Origin: Phoronis australis
Taxonomy: Eukaryota; Phoronida; Phoronidae
Direction: 5' to 3'
Length of the DNA stretch: 64,000 nt
Assembly (NCBI GenBank): GCA_002633005.1
Contig: NMRA01000258.1
Location: forward strand, 195,282-259,281
A program made the position numbers and the translations under genes. The notes under the pieces are model-generated. The model was not told the DNA's origin. It worked only from the letters and a program-made list of their open reading frames with translations, and did not search any database. Shown piece by piece: positions 45,061-57,574 of the stretch. Within the stretch, counting starts at the first letter, position 1. Every line of letters starts with the position of its first letter.

Positions 45061-45155
45061 TAAAAAATTAGGAGGGTTTTTGATTTTAAAATGCACTCTA
45101 GCAGTTAAGCTTCCAATCAACGGTTTGTGTCAGATGCAGGTGACATGGGCTGTCT

Positions 45156-45216
45156 TCACATGTCCAACATCATACATGTCCAACATCATACATGTCCAAC
45201 ATCATACATGTCCGAC
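45156..45216. repeat. 16-bp tandem repeat
   Basis: Three to four copies of CATGTCCAACATCATA, close to the gene B PAN exon donor. Confidence 0.9.
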
Positions 45217-45347
45217 ATCATTCTCATTTGCCTCGTCTGATTCAATAAAAAGTTACAAAAGAAATGGGAACTCAAAACGTCAAAACTAGCGAAATGGTTT
45301 ATCTGTGTTTAAGTCGAAATAAGCGTTAGAATTTCTGTTGAACTCAC

Positions 45348-45623
45348 TTAAACATTGTATTTCCAAATGTTGCATTGACTGGTTTTGCCGTAGATCATCG
45401 ATTCCAATCCCATCACTGTCCCACTTCTTGCTTTTCATCCAGCATCTCTTCGTCTGCCTGTGATAATCGGCAGACGAACATGGCTTGCTCTGGTGACACA
45501 ACTGGGCGCAGTGTACAGGACAGTTCGCACTAGATACATGTTCATCTACATTGTGGCCGCGTAGCTCGTGTTCAAAAAGTTTGTAGACTTGAAAGTTATA
45601 GGGATGTTCACAAACCTGTGTTC
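45348..45623 (-). CDS. Gene B: PAN/apple domain exon
   Basis: 92 codons on the minus strand, after GTTTTTTCAG and before GTGAGT, phase 1 at both ends. It encodes TQVCEHPYNFQVYKLFEHEL at the start, NCPVHCAQLCHQSKPCSSAD in the middle, then RCWMK and HLEIQCL at the end. It aligns with the gene A PAN exon (C.QMEF..FSVFKREI.GH, CAVQCF..SSCKSADF, GSCHF, MEIRCF). Gene B has seven Cys where gene A has six. It is the first ectodomain module after the signal exon that I can identify in gene B. Confidence 0.86.
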
Positions 45624-47389
45624 CTGAAAAAACAAAGCATGCCTGGTGACCATGCGCTGTTTCAATCTTGAAGACTCAGAAGCAGTGGTCATGAATAAGC
45701 CCTTTTCATATGATAAAGGATAGGGTTTCGTAATACTAGTTTTACAACGGCAAGTAGACTTAATCAAAAGATTTTTTGGCAGAAGACATGTTTATACAAC
45801 TTTTATCCACCTGAAGCTGGGTATCAAAGTTATGGGGTTTGAGTACAGTACCAGAGCTGCTTTTCGAGAAAAGCTGTATCACACAAGTCCTCGCGAGATG
45901 TAGCCATGCCTTAAAAGGGAAGCACGTGATCACGGTAGTTTCACTGGTGAATTTCTCGCTTCTATGGAACGTACATGTAACTCGTATAATTTGTGTAATG
46001 ACATGAAAGGAAAGGAGTATTATTTTTTTCTTTTTCTCCGAAATGCATTGAGCATTAGACACATGTTGTCGTTCTATAATAACTAAGAATCGGCACCGAA
46101 GTGGTAAAACCCTACTTTAAAAACTGAAACGTGTATGAAACGAAAAACACAATGGAATGAGGCAAAAATAAGATAAAATATGCTGGTGAGTTATTGGAAC
46201 ATATGGAACCAAAAACAAACATTTGTCTAGATCAACCAGTTACCAAAAAAACCATTGACATTTCTGGATCCGGCGCGACTGTGCACCGCAGTAGCTCGGA
46301 GGCCATTTAACTTGGTTGCCGTAAGCTTAGCGAGTACAGAGGGGTCAACGTTCTGACAATTAATATATTAGATGCATCGAACTGAGTGATTTTAAAATTG
46401 CAGCTGACAACGAGTGCACACCAGAAATCAACCCTTGCAATCTGTTGAGTTTAGGCAGTATTTGTTGAAAAGATCATTGACACGTATTCATGAACTTCTT
46501 GGATTTGTCCGGATAACTTTCATCAGCCGGACCAGGAGATGGGGATAGATTGTTATTAAGAAAGCATTGTTGATGAAGGGGGACTTATTTGTAGGAAACT
46601 CAATCAGACTGTCGGAGGTATGAATTTTTGATGACCGTGCACACTGAACCTGTGTAATAGGTTAAAGTGCTCATCGTGTTCTGGCCATCGTTAACAAAGA
46701 TATAAATTTGTGATCTTCGGGATGCACGCTTAACTTAGGCCACTGCGGGAACGAACAAGAATTCATGAATAACTAGTTTCTGAAAATTTCTTGGAGGAAG
46801 CCCCTGACACCCGACCCCCGCATAATGCCCCGCTTCAATTATTGCTCTCCAGGATGCCTCATGTCATGTTCCTGCGTCCATGGTTCAGTTCAAGAATATA
46901 TTGCCTACAGATTCCATACCGTGTTTTACGGATATCAAAAGTGTTGTAACAAGAGTGATAATGGTATTGGGTTCATCGTTTTGAGTTTAGATGCTTAATA
47001 TACATCTACGAGAATCGACTGTTACCTAATCTAGTAAGAAATCGTTTTAATGAGCTTAGACGCAAGCTGAACTTTTGGGTGGTTCTATCATCCGAATCCT
47101 AAATTGCAACAACTAATTTTTAATACGTAACGTGCTCAGGTCGAAAAGGTATCATTCTCGTGGAATTTTATTGAAATACCGGTACTCACGTTTCTGATGG
47201 CTTTCTCCCCAAACAAGAAACTCCGCATGCCTATGATGGTTATGGGGGTTGCGTGGTGCAGGGTAAGAAATTGATTAGGGGTCAACTTGATTAGTTGGTA
47301 CTCCCCGCCCCGCTTTCCTACGAGCCTGTTCAGTACAAAGTACTTGATACGTATAAATCCTCCAAAAACACCACTGCCCCCGAAGTTAC
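45624..47389. other. First intron region of gene B
   Basis: A TSP1-like exon would be expected here by comparison with gene A, but I could not find one on the minus strand. A plus-strand segment near 46404 reads like the start of an EGF repeat and then stops. Confidence 0.4.
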
Positions 47390-47462
47390 CTGGTAACCGA
47401 TACTCTTCGTCCTTTGAAACAACGGTAAGTGGTAAGATGGCGAAGAAATACGGAACCAACAT
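47390..47462 (-). CDS. Gene B: signal-peptide exon
   Basis: From ATG (plus coordinates 47460-47462) the frame reads MLVPYFFAILPLTVVSKDEE followed by YRLP, then G/GTAACT in phase 1. The first 16 residues are a plausible signal peptide (short N-region, hydrophobic core, VVS cleavage context). The phase-1 donor matches the phase-1 PAN acceptor downstream, so the exon can splice directly to PAN. An upstream in-frame GTG is not needed. No TATA box is obvious. This is a short exon, but phase, strand and position all fit. Confidence 0.6.
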
Positions 47463-49823
47463 GTCTACCTTGATGCCAGTAGACACATATCTGTGCCAAC
47501 TGAACAGTGATACTACGTTATGAGATAAACAATATCACACATAATCGATATCACAACAATCATCATGTGATATGTGTACACGTTTGCGTTGTTCTGTTTT
47601 TGCCTATTCATTTTTTTGAAGTTTTAGACAGACCCTTATATACAATTGTCAAATATGTCCCAATGAATACACGGCTTGAAATTTCCTGTTTAATCGATAG
47701 TTTTTCGTATTGTCCCACTTTCTATCTGTCGTCAGTGTCAAGTGTCACAACACATTATGACCAGGAAATCAACAATCGCGAAGATATATAGTTATTTCAC
47801 AGGAACGTATTTGCCCGGTACTGCAGTCATCATAGACCATGAGTAAAATTGCCGCCTCATTTCAACAATAGAAAAAATGAAACACGCGCAAGCGCAACAT
47901 GAATCTCAAAACTCAAATGCCAGCACGACGTAGACACTATTTAAAAATCAACAACTGTGGAGCTAACGTACGACTGTGAAATTGGCGATTAAACTGTAAA
48001 AATCAAGGTTATGCCTGCGTTCAACATGACTAGTTTGGAACAATGGTTGCTATTAAATAATTCTAATAATTAACGAATGTATTTCTTTCGCCCTCAAAAG
48101 TGTCAGTACACACAGAAACGCTGTTGTCTACTTGTACCCAAGCACGCTAGTTTCGATCATCAAACTAATTATGATTTGAACACATATTATGAAACCTACA
48201 TTACAGGGAAAACAGAAATCGAATCGTGTGGTACTGACGTGAATGTGACCCTACTTCATATTAACCACTTTATTTGTAGGAAGTGGGGGGACAGGGGGTG
48301 CTTGTTCACCCCCATACGCATAAAATTGGGGGGCAGCATACCCCACTAAACAAGGACACAGGAAACAAGGGGCGAGCCGAGAGGGTAATTGCCGCTATAA
48401 TTTGCTGACGTGATGGTAACACATTCGTGGCCACTAACAAAAGCGAAGAGCAAAGTCAGGGACAGTCGATAAGAAAAAGCGAAAATGTGATTTTTGAGGT
48501 GCAAGTTTAACTCATAAACCGCGAAAGGTTCCTACTAGAACGAAGCAGAATTCACGTACTTAACTGTAATAATTTCCAGGCCTATCCCTTCCTCGCCCAT
48601 CCCGGTTGCTCCGTCACTATACAGGTATCTGCACGCCTTACTTCAGGAATTGCCAAAAAATCCACACTGTGTGTTTGCAAATAAAATCTTGCAACGTAAT
48701 AAATTCTGTACATACTTCTCAAAAAAGCCAAAATGATCATTTTCTTTCCATTTTTATTGGCTAATTACCTATGTGCACATGTTGTTGACACCAACATATA
48801 CACATTGTAAAGCATGCTTGTAATAGTCTAAAATTTCTTCATTTTCACTTCTGTGTAGAAAACATAGTTTAACTTGTCGGCCATGTTGTGTTCTAAATAA
48901 GTGAAGAGCTAAGGAGGCACGGAACAGTTCTCACTGGGCAAAACTCACATCACTTGATTTGTCACCTTTTCTTCACTCTGTCAAAAACAGGATGCAAAGA
49001 ATGACATGTTTTCAGTTATTTCACATAAAAAGCCATGCAGATGAGCGCAGAAACTTTATTGTCTCTTGTATTTTTGACCCTTTTAATCCCACTGAAAACC
49101 AAGCTAGACTAAGAAAAACAGAGGCAAAAAGTGCAAAATCGGCACTTTTCACCCCAAAAACACCACTTCCCTGCCGATGCACGACTAAACCAACAATAGA
49201 TTCTGAAAGCAAATTTCCTACAGATTCCGAAAATGTGGTCCAAAAGTACTGTCAACCAACTAGTTTTTTGGCAATTCTGGGTGCTTTGAGGGCTACCTAA
49301 AATCGCAGCCAATTTCTTAGCCGCTACACAACAATCCACAATTGCAACCCGCGGGGGCCGCCATCTTGAAGAAGAGTGCAGCTACAGCCGAAACGAACAT
49401 GTGTTCTGTCTCGTTACGAGAAAAACTGGCGAACGATGGTGCTCTCATCTCATAGTCTATTATTAAAAGCGAAAATAAATAATTAAGTATTACTTTATTA
49501 AGCTGAATCACGTTGACAACAATTGAAAAACGTCAAATATATCAGGAAACAAATCATCTGAAAACAGGTTCACGAAACCAAACCATCCTGTGCACAGTGG
49601 TGAAAAGATATACTGGACCAGTTTGAAGAGGAACCAGATGTACACTGAGAGTACACAAAAAGGCTGGCCTGGTCCGTCACTTGACCAAGAGTACATCTGT
49701 GCCTATTATCCCTATAAAAATAGTCGATCTGTCGCGGGACCAAACAGTTACTGGCTGAGATAAATAGTTTTACAAAGCACACTTTGGTAAAAAAAATCAT
49801 AAGACTAGTTCGCCGAGGGACCA
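47463..49823. other. Upstream flank of gene B, unassigned
   Basis: It should contain the gene B promoter. The open frames show no domain. A CCGCCATCTTG motif in a small GC-rich patch (about 49348-49370) resembles a YY1-type promoter element but has no gene attached. Confidence 0.4.
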
Positions 49824-50053
49824 GGGACCCGTTCCAACAAAACTGACTTAGCTAAGACAAATCCTAAATTTTAGTTAAATTTGTCTCAAAAAATTCAAGA
49901 AAGAGATCTTAAGTTTGAATTAATAGTGTGACGTTAGTTTTGTCTTAAATTTCACTAACTAACAGAATGTGGAAGTTTCAAAGTTCGGAATTTAAGACAA
50001 ATCTTTAACTTAAGTCAAAAATGAACTTAAGTCAGTTTCTTGGAACAGGCCCC
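49824..50053. mobile_element. MITE with GGGACCCGTTCCAA ends
   Basis: The left terminus GGGACCCGTTCCAACAAAAC with TGACTTAGCT is the inverted copy of the right terminus (AAGTCAGTTTCTTGGAACAGG, then CCC). The interior is built from AACTTAAG/CTTAAGT-like motifs in both orientations. Total length about 230 bp. Elements with these ends are widespread in invertebrates. Confidence 0.75.
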
Positions 50054-50171
50054 AGAACTGAAACCCAATATCTACACAAATCAAGCTGACGTGGTCCGTC
50101 GCGAGACCTAAAGTGTACTATGCAAAAAATCTTTAATTGAAAACTTCTCTCTAGACACTTTTCAATCCCCA

Positions 50172-50640
50172 GTGGTTACTCTATACGTTAGTCCTATACT
50201 TTTGTTGTCTAGACTGCCGAGGAATCAATATATCGGATCCAATGGTTTGCTCGTCTTGGAACCATTCTACCCAGATATCTTCGATGTTTGTTCCCAACGC
50301 TTGCACTTCGTCAACTGCTGCGTCAATGAGCTTGTAAGCCTCTACAATGCCAGCATCTCATTTCGCAGCTCAGTTTGCACTAAGACCCTTGAGGTTGCCA
50401 AGTCCATTCCAAAGATTTACATGCGCAACTAAATTTGATCCGTTCATCATGGACTTCTTCAAACCTTGACGATGTATCCCAGGACCTATTTGCATCTCTT
50501 GCAATTTTCGAAATAAACGTCCCGTTTCATAGAGTGTGCCTTTCTGCGGAAATTCCCAGTATAGAAGACGGCAGGTAGAAAGACGGTAGCTGTTGAGGTC
50601 GGAACTTGGGCTCCTTAGGAGGCCTATTGAACATTGCACG
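50172..50640 (-). pseudogene. hAT-like transposase relic
   Basis: On the minus strand, with several frame changes, a stretch reads LATS.VLVQTELRNEMLAL, then LIDAAVDEVQALGTNIED, IWVEWFQDE and PRQSRQQKYRTN. The PR...RQ..R.N ending preceded by a helical segment resembles the transposase-derived proteins annotated as 52 kDa repressor of PKR inhibitor, a hAT-family relative. It is short and broken, so only a family-level guess is possible. Confidence 0.4.
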
Positions 50641-51076
50641 AGTACCGCAAGACTTTATTGTGAAAGAACAGCATCCCCGCAATTTCTGGTACTGTACACT
50701 GTTCGCGGGCTTTGTCAATGTGAGTGCCCCCTTGGTTATTAATTCCTTGTATAGACATAACTTGTTAGAGTGTATCTTCAAACGGTCTCGCAACCAGACC
50801 ACGGCAACCGCCACAATAGCATTTCTTGGGAAAAAGAATTTTTTTCAAATATATTACATGTACATGTACACTGTATGATATTGCGCAAGACAATTTTACT
50901 ATATATCAGTCAAATTCGAGTTACAAACTTGTGGAGTGTAATAGAATGATACGGTAAAAACGTTGCCCGTCAATTCGCCTGAATATTAGGGTTGCGGCAC
51001 CACAGTATTTCCCCTAATCAAATTAAAGCATATCTTAGAGTAAAGAAGGTAGTTACCTAAAGAAATCAGCTATAGT

Positions 51077-51453
51077 CAGCGGTGGATCCATCTAAAATGC
51101 TTGACCCCTACTTCAGAAGTGACGACGGAAGCGCGCGCACAATTGATCTCCGAGCGTTTTGCCGATGAGCCACGAAGACTCAGCAATTCACAATGCAAAA
51201 AAATATATTTTCAGAGTGAACCCCCCCCTCATTTTTTCCAAGTTGGTTTACTNNNNNNNNNNNNNNNNNNNNNNNNNNNNNNNNNNNNNNNNNNNNNNNN
51301 NNNNNNNNNNNNNNNNNNNNNNNNNNNNNNNNNNNNNNNNNNNNNNNNNNNNNNNNNNNNNNNNNNNNNNNNNNNNNNNNNNNNNNNNNNNNNNNNNNNN
51401 NNNNNNNNNNNNNNNNNNNNNNNNNNNNNNNCCCTCCCGTAGATCCGCCACTG
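51077..51453. mobile_element. MITE/hAT-like element containing a gap
   Basis: It begins CAGCGGTGGATCCATC and ends AGATCCGCCACTG, forming terminal inverted repeats of about 13 bp like the elements at 26.1 and 41.7 kb. The interior includes 179 N (51253-51431). Confidence 0.6.
51253..51431. other. Assembly gap (N)
   Basis: 179 N inside the repeat element at 51.08-51.45 kb. Confidence 1.
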
Positions 51454-52148
51454 ACTAAAACATTACCATTTCTTGCTAATTTTTATTGAGGCATGTCACT
51501 CAGGTTTCCGGTGACTCTAAGGGGTGTGCCCCAGCAGTAAAGTCTGCAACACTACAACTAGGGGGTGCTAACTTGAAGTGGTGGCGATAGTGTTGGATAC
51601 TACTTTGAGACCACGGGCATAAAAGTTTGGCGCAGTCGAATTAGCTTATGCTCCCCTTCTCACATTACAGGGCAGCTTACTAACGACCAAAGGGAAGGTA
51701 AAAACGTTGTACATTCGGTGTCTGAGTAGTACTGTTGTCTGAATTATTTATCAATACTCGTGAAAAGTAATTCAAAAATAAAAAGATTACCTGTAAAAGA
51801 CTCCAAACCAATACTTGGTGTTGCCGAAAACGCCAAAATTGACATATCATCATGTTATTGAAGCCATGTTTTTCCCGTGCGACTAAAAAGAAAAACGGGT
51901 CGTTTCATGTTTTTGCGGCACCCGAAATTTCCCATTCGACTAAATAAAACAAAAACGACTTCGAGCACTTTTGGGTGGTACGTCTTCCGTTCAACAAAAA
52001 CGCTTTCGAGGCGTGTTTGTGTGTTGCATTGAACGTTTTAGCCTTACGTTTTGTCGTAGACCCAGTTGTTCCGCTTTTTATTCGGAAGTCCCGCTTTTAA
52101 AACCAGTTGTCCCGCTTTCTCCTTCTCGAATGTTGACAGTGACAACTT

Positions 52149-52340
52149 TTATTTTCCAGAGTCCACTTTCTTTAGTAACACAACAACCGTAAAAATATGT
52201 TCCAATGTCTCTTGTTTACGGTAACATACACAACATGTGTCAGGATCCCTAATTTTTACTGAAGAAATGCGTATACTACGGAAAGTCCTACAGTGCACCC
52301 AATGCAATGAACTATCCACAGAACACAGAAAGCTACACAA
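52149..52340 (-). pseudogene. LINE 3' ORF fragment (L1/Tx1-type C-terminus)
   Basis: The minus-strand frame reads SSLHWVHCRTF, then SSVKIRDPDTCCVCYRKQET and LEHIF. The C..C....ET.EH.F pattern after K.(K/R)D.D is typical of the C-terminal knuckle of L1/Tx1-like LINEs. Only 60 codons remain. Confidence 0.45.
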
Positions 52341-55300
52341 TAAATGTTAGCTCAGTTTTTTTATTTATCTGGGAAAACATTTGTCTGCAACTTCAGTATA
52401 GAAAGTTGGAATAATTAGTTTATCACACACTTTGTAAATGTCACTGCACCCTGCTGGAATTTACTGAAGGGAATGAAACTGAACCAAAGGTTCAATTCAT
52501 ATACAGAGATGTACAATTTGGAATGAATGCCTGACTTGATTCTTCAGATCAACTGAGAGGTATTCATATTCAAAAATTGCTGTCACTATAGGATAGAAAT
52601 CGTTATAAGAATCATTGACATTGTTTCTCTGTTGGTTTAACTAGTCATCTATATAACCTTTCTAGTTCAGTTTCGTTTTGTTACCATTACACTCAGTTAT
52701 TTTGAAACACATAGCTGCAACACGAAGATATTGTCACCACTTCTGTTGGAATGTCACAATGCAGAGAAAACAGTCATAAACAGGACAAAAAATAGTTTTG
52801 TTTCGTATTGATGACGAGGCGCGATCGAGTAACTTAACTGCCATTTGTCTGAAAATTTGTCTGTATGCAATTTTTTCAGCATTCCATAAATGGCACTCCA
52901 GTACAGGGCTGTGTTATACAGTAAGTGGTAAGCTACATTAAAACCTGCATTTTTTCCGAAGCAAATTAAGATATCAACCCCGAGATCACTCATATTGACA
53001 ATACGTCCCCCCCCCCATTTGTGAAAATACGCCCGGACATACATTCGGTTTCAAATGACGTTTTTGAAAGTTAGTTTTCCAAATATCCGCCCATGGGCTT
53101 ATTTTTGGGAATTCACCTCTCACGGTCTGATGAGGTTAGTAAACCAGAGCCCTCGAGCAGACTGCATCCCAACTGGCTGAGTTCAATGATGGCAGCCGAC
53201 TGCTCGAAGCCGGTATTATTTATGGCCATGCTGCCAAGTCACAAGAAGAGCCGTGCCCGAGTGCTGTCAAATCAAATGCTTACAGGCAACGTCAGCCCTG
53301 GAGTTCTGCGCCTTCTGCTGTCACGGGGATGGTCTGGGAGGGGAATAATGCACCAGCATATCCCCAATGATCCTGTCCGTGACAGGTATTACAGGTATTA
53401 CCAGAGCCCGGGGACCAATCTTTATACAGCAACTCGAACTCGATATTACTTTTAATTTTCTGTTCTAACCAGATAAGTGTATTTTGCGCTCGAGTACATT
53501 ATGCGTTACGCGAATGACTGTGTAATCCTATATTGTACTCGATGACCCTAGTATTGGGGCTACAATTTTTAGTTTGGACTCGAAATCTTGTGTTGTACTA
53601 GAAATGTCGATCTTCTATCTCAGTGCCATCAAGCAGGCATTTTGCCAACCAGGGAATTTTAGCTACGCGAACATGTCGTGTGTATGCGATAACGATAATC
53701 TACACAGAAAGTGCGCATTATGATTAATATTATTTTTCAGGCATGAAGCCTACCAAAAACTACCCTTAGTAGCTTTGCTACCGTTTGCGATGCACCGATT
53801 ATGTGTCAATTTCCCTAGGTATACAATTGCATTGACCACTCCATTCTGGTATCAAAATACACGGTGACAACTACTAGTAAAATATCACAAAACTTGTATT
53901 AATTTAAAATCAAATGCAGTATTTGCTAATGCAAAACATTAATACGGAAAATTGACATAGGTTTTGTTCCGTATAGAATGTTATTAGGTATCTTTTCTCA
54001 TAATATTACAAAATTTGGGTTTACAGCGCCACCTGTGGTAGACTTTGTTAACCTTGTGCTAACAGTGATTAGCGTTAGCGCGGGCCTACGTCCCAACACA
54101 ATGCTACTAACGGTAGGCCTATTCTTCAGTTGGCGAGGTCTTCTCAGTGGTTTTATGTTTTGAATTTACTCCATCAGTTTCAGAATCGTTTGTTGTTCTG
54201 CCGAAAACTAGTAGATATATAAAAATTTGGCCTACATCTTAATGTAGTAATAATTATAACAAGTATATATGTTAAAGGATAGCCCGGGGTCACTCAGAAT
54301 GAGCAATCAGTGCACTGGCACTGGCCGGAAGTGTGCCATCCGCCGGGCTAGTCGATGCAGGTCCCGTACCTCCAAATTACTTTGACATTTTCTGCTCTAC
54401 CGTAGTATAAACATAAAAATCAAACATTAGGGGATTACATGCACTTCAGGATTGATTGTTCGGCGACCTGATATTGTATTTCTTGCCGTTTTTGAACGAA
54501 AGCTGCAGTTCTGCATATGACGGCGGTCGCGCTGTACGCCTAGTAGGGCATGGTTCAGTAATAGAGCATACAACCGAGGACGGCACACTTTAACCCTGGA
54601 AACCTTTTATTGCGGCATATAGTGACGATGAAAGTGATACGCCCGAAGCGTCGGAAGGCTCGGCTAGCACCCGATGGTATTTTCACAATTAAGAATTCAG
54701 TATTTCCTGATCTTGTGAGCATGCACAACCAAGGTGTTTCATCGAAATTGGAAACCCGATGTAAAACAGATATCCCGGAGTCGAAAACAGACTTCCGCAC
54801 CTTAATTCAAAACAGCTACATGTATATCAGTATAGCCCACGGACCCCGACCTTTTTAGTAATTCAGGAACCCCGGGGAGCGGACAGGCCACCCGGAGACA
54901 GCTAGAAACACCGTTCCAGCAATCCTGTGAAACATAATACCTTAGTAGGCTTACCTATAGACTACTTAATTGTTCATGCGACATGTATCACTTTCACATC
55001 TTTTAGTGAATAAATTATTCACTTTAAATAGTTGTTGTGATACGGTGTTTTACTATATGAGAATTTTAGACAACTTATGACCGGTTGGCGTTCTACCGTC
55101 ATTATTCTGATGCTAAAGTAAATCGGCGAACCGTAAAATGCGACCAATTGTAAAGATATATAAAAGAATTAATCAACAATGGCGCTTGAAATAATATTTT
55201 TGGTTTTTCATTTTTGAAAATATTTTTGGAAAAACTATTGAAAATCTGAAATTAAATATTTACCTACAAGATAACAACTTAAGAGTATCGCCCACAGTCG

Positions 55301-57574
55301 ACAAGTTTCACCCGATAAAAACCAAGCAGCAAAGTCGATATAACATAAGTTACGTTGTATTACTGACGATGTTTAACAAACAAATGCAAAAAAACAACTG
55401 GAAAGTACTTGAAGATGCTTTAACTCAAATTTTAAGGTTACTGACATCGCCTCGGAAAAATTGAAAAAAATGTACGGGTTTCCTGTCCGACCCCCGGCCG
55501 GGGGTTCCTGGGTTAGTGTTTTAAACGTCGAGGTTCATGTTTTTCGGGCTGGTTATCTGTATTAAAGGTGTATGTTTTCTACTCCGATCCGTTTTACACC
55601 GGGATTCCAATTTCGATGGAACACCCTGACAACTAGACCGCGGAGTTGTAACTGGTCTTTACTGTCGGTTTCAGGATAGTTGCAGTCAATCTACAGACAG
55701 GCAGGCATGAGAGGGGTACTAAACCTTCACAGTAATATACATCCCTGACCTGGAGCATACATGTAGGTCGGCGGCTAAATCAGCAGAAATCCCACCAAGC
55801 TATAATGCGCTTTTCGAGTTTTCTGCATACATTGTATGTTGCGACTGCTTTAAAATCATTTTTAGCCATTCAAATTAAGGAATCTTTCGGCGACTGATTC
55901 TAACGCATGCATCCTGGAAAAAAACATTTGAATCGCGATCGCGACGTTGGTATTCTTGTAACGGCTCAATTATAAGTTCTTTCGAGTCCAAGTGTCGTTC
56001 ATCAGAGCACTTTCATTAAGTTCTGAATTACTTTTCTCATGTTTTCCATTACATAAAGTCCGAATTTTCATTGTTCGTTTAAGTTTGCCTGAATTCGGGA
56101 AAATGAGAGCTCCCGCCCACAGGGCAGTCTATGACGACGATTTTAACAAAAATTATTTTGCGAAAAGACATCTACTAAATACTACTCAAGAGGAAGCCGG
56201 GGTTTAGCTGGCAAAAAACACAAATCGAATTAGGCCTGGCTATAAAAAATCGGTCTCGATCCTAATTCATGAAAAGATTAAAATGAGGCTTACAGTTTGG
56301 CGCGTCTCGGTGCTATTTCAATTCTCACTACCAGATTCACTCAGGCGCCATCGCCGGATACCCTGCTGACCTCCAAACACGAGTCTAACACCACTTAGAC
56401 GATCCAGGGAGAAGTAGACCACGAAATTGTTTCGTGCGACTAGTGTCCCGTTTACATGCAGAATTTTACACGCGCTCGTAAGTCACCAAACGCAAATCTA
56501 CACCCGGGTGTAAATATAAATTTACATCGCGTTCCTATGGAGAAAATAAAACACCATTTGCACCCAGTAGACTACTATGCACAGTCATTACTATCACAAA
56601 GTACTATACAAATAGAGACCTTTAAGGTAGGACTGGCACCACGGATTTGGCCAAACAAAGAATATTTGGCATGGAACCATCCCAATAAAAACAGCTACAT
56701 CCGACTACCAACATGAAAGAGAGCTCCAGGTTACTAATCGAACTTGCCAACTACTCAGTTCTGAACCAATAAAATTTCCACTAGGATGGTCCCAGATAGA
56801 AAACTCCTTTGTCGTGGACTTGTTTAAGAAATGTTCGGCTGATTCTATGAAGCATGTCAGAATATATTTCCAAAGTTTATCTAACTTTCTGTAGTCAGAG
56901 TTGCAGCCCACAGTTACCCTAAAATGTCGCTGGCATTGGAAGGAGGAATACATTTAATGCAGTCCAGAACAATTTGAAAACTGTAAGAAACTAACAAATA
57001 TGAGAAACTTCAATAGCATGAAAACCAGGTTATAGAACTGCTTTACAGATGCTGTAGCATTGTGGGTAAATACTACGAGATTCAATTGTTACCATGTAAT
57101 TGGGGACCGTCACATTGCCATAAAAGACCACAAAACATTTGCATGCTCTGAAGTACTATTGCAGCATAGAGACAATTTGTTTACCTTGGGTTGAAATGTA
57201 TGACTCAGCAAGTCAAGTACAGAGTTGTAGCCAGATCATCTACTGAATATTTAAGTATTTAGACCATGAGGCTACAATGATGAAGCTGTGACCACAATTT
57301 TCAAACACCCTGTAATTGATGTTGGACTTATTCATAACAAAACAGAAAGTTTTGAGTGATATTCAGTCAAGATTAACTGGTTAATTGAAAAGTACAAAAA
57401 TTAAATGAAATACACTCAGAAAACCCACATTTTAAAACAAACAAGGGAAACCACTTGCCTCATTAAGTGAAACTCAGGCACAAGTGCAGGTATGCAAAAC
57501 AAGAGCAAATTTTTTGGAAAATGCATTTCAGAAATAAATAAGCACATGGGTTGAAATACACACATACAATTATG
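52341..57574. other. Unassigned intergenic stretch
   Basis: Several short frames (for example 53093-53455 on the plus strand, Ser/Arg-rich, and 54555-54800 on the minus strand) show no domain motifs and no splice structure. It holds the inverted repeat at 54.7/55.5 kb. I see no gene I can defend. Confidence 0.45.
54735..55625. repeat. Inverted repeat, arms of about 140-160 bp
   Basis: The left arm (54735-54895: GGTGTTTCATCGAAATTGGA, GTAAAACAGAT, TCAGGAACCCCGG) is inverted relative to the right arm (55488-55625: CCGGGGGTTCCTGGGTTAGT, GTTTTACACCGGGATTCCAA). The spacer of about 600 bp is AT-rich without coding signal. Confidence 0.75.

Noticed and set aside
46404-46470. Plus-strand segment after AAAATTGCAG reading DNECTPEINPC, like the start of a calcium-binding EGF repeat
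   Set aside because: It stops after 22 codons, lies on the wrong strand within gene B and has no partner exon.
53093-53455. 120-codon plus-strand frame with Ser/Arg-rich sequence
   Set aside because: No domain motif, no flanking exons and no repeat homologue seen; it is probably a chance frame.
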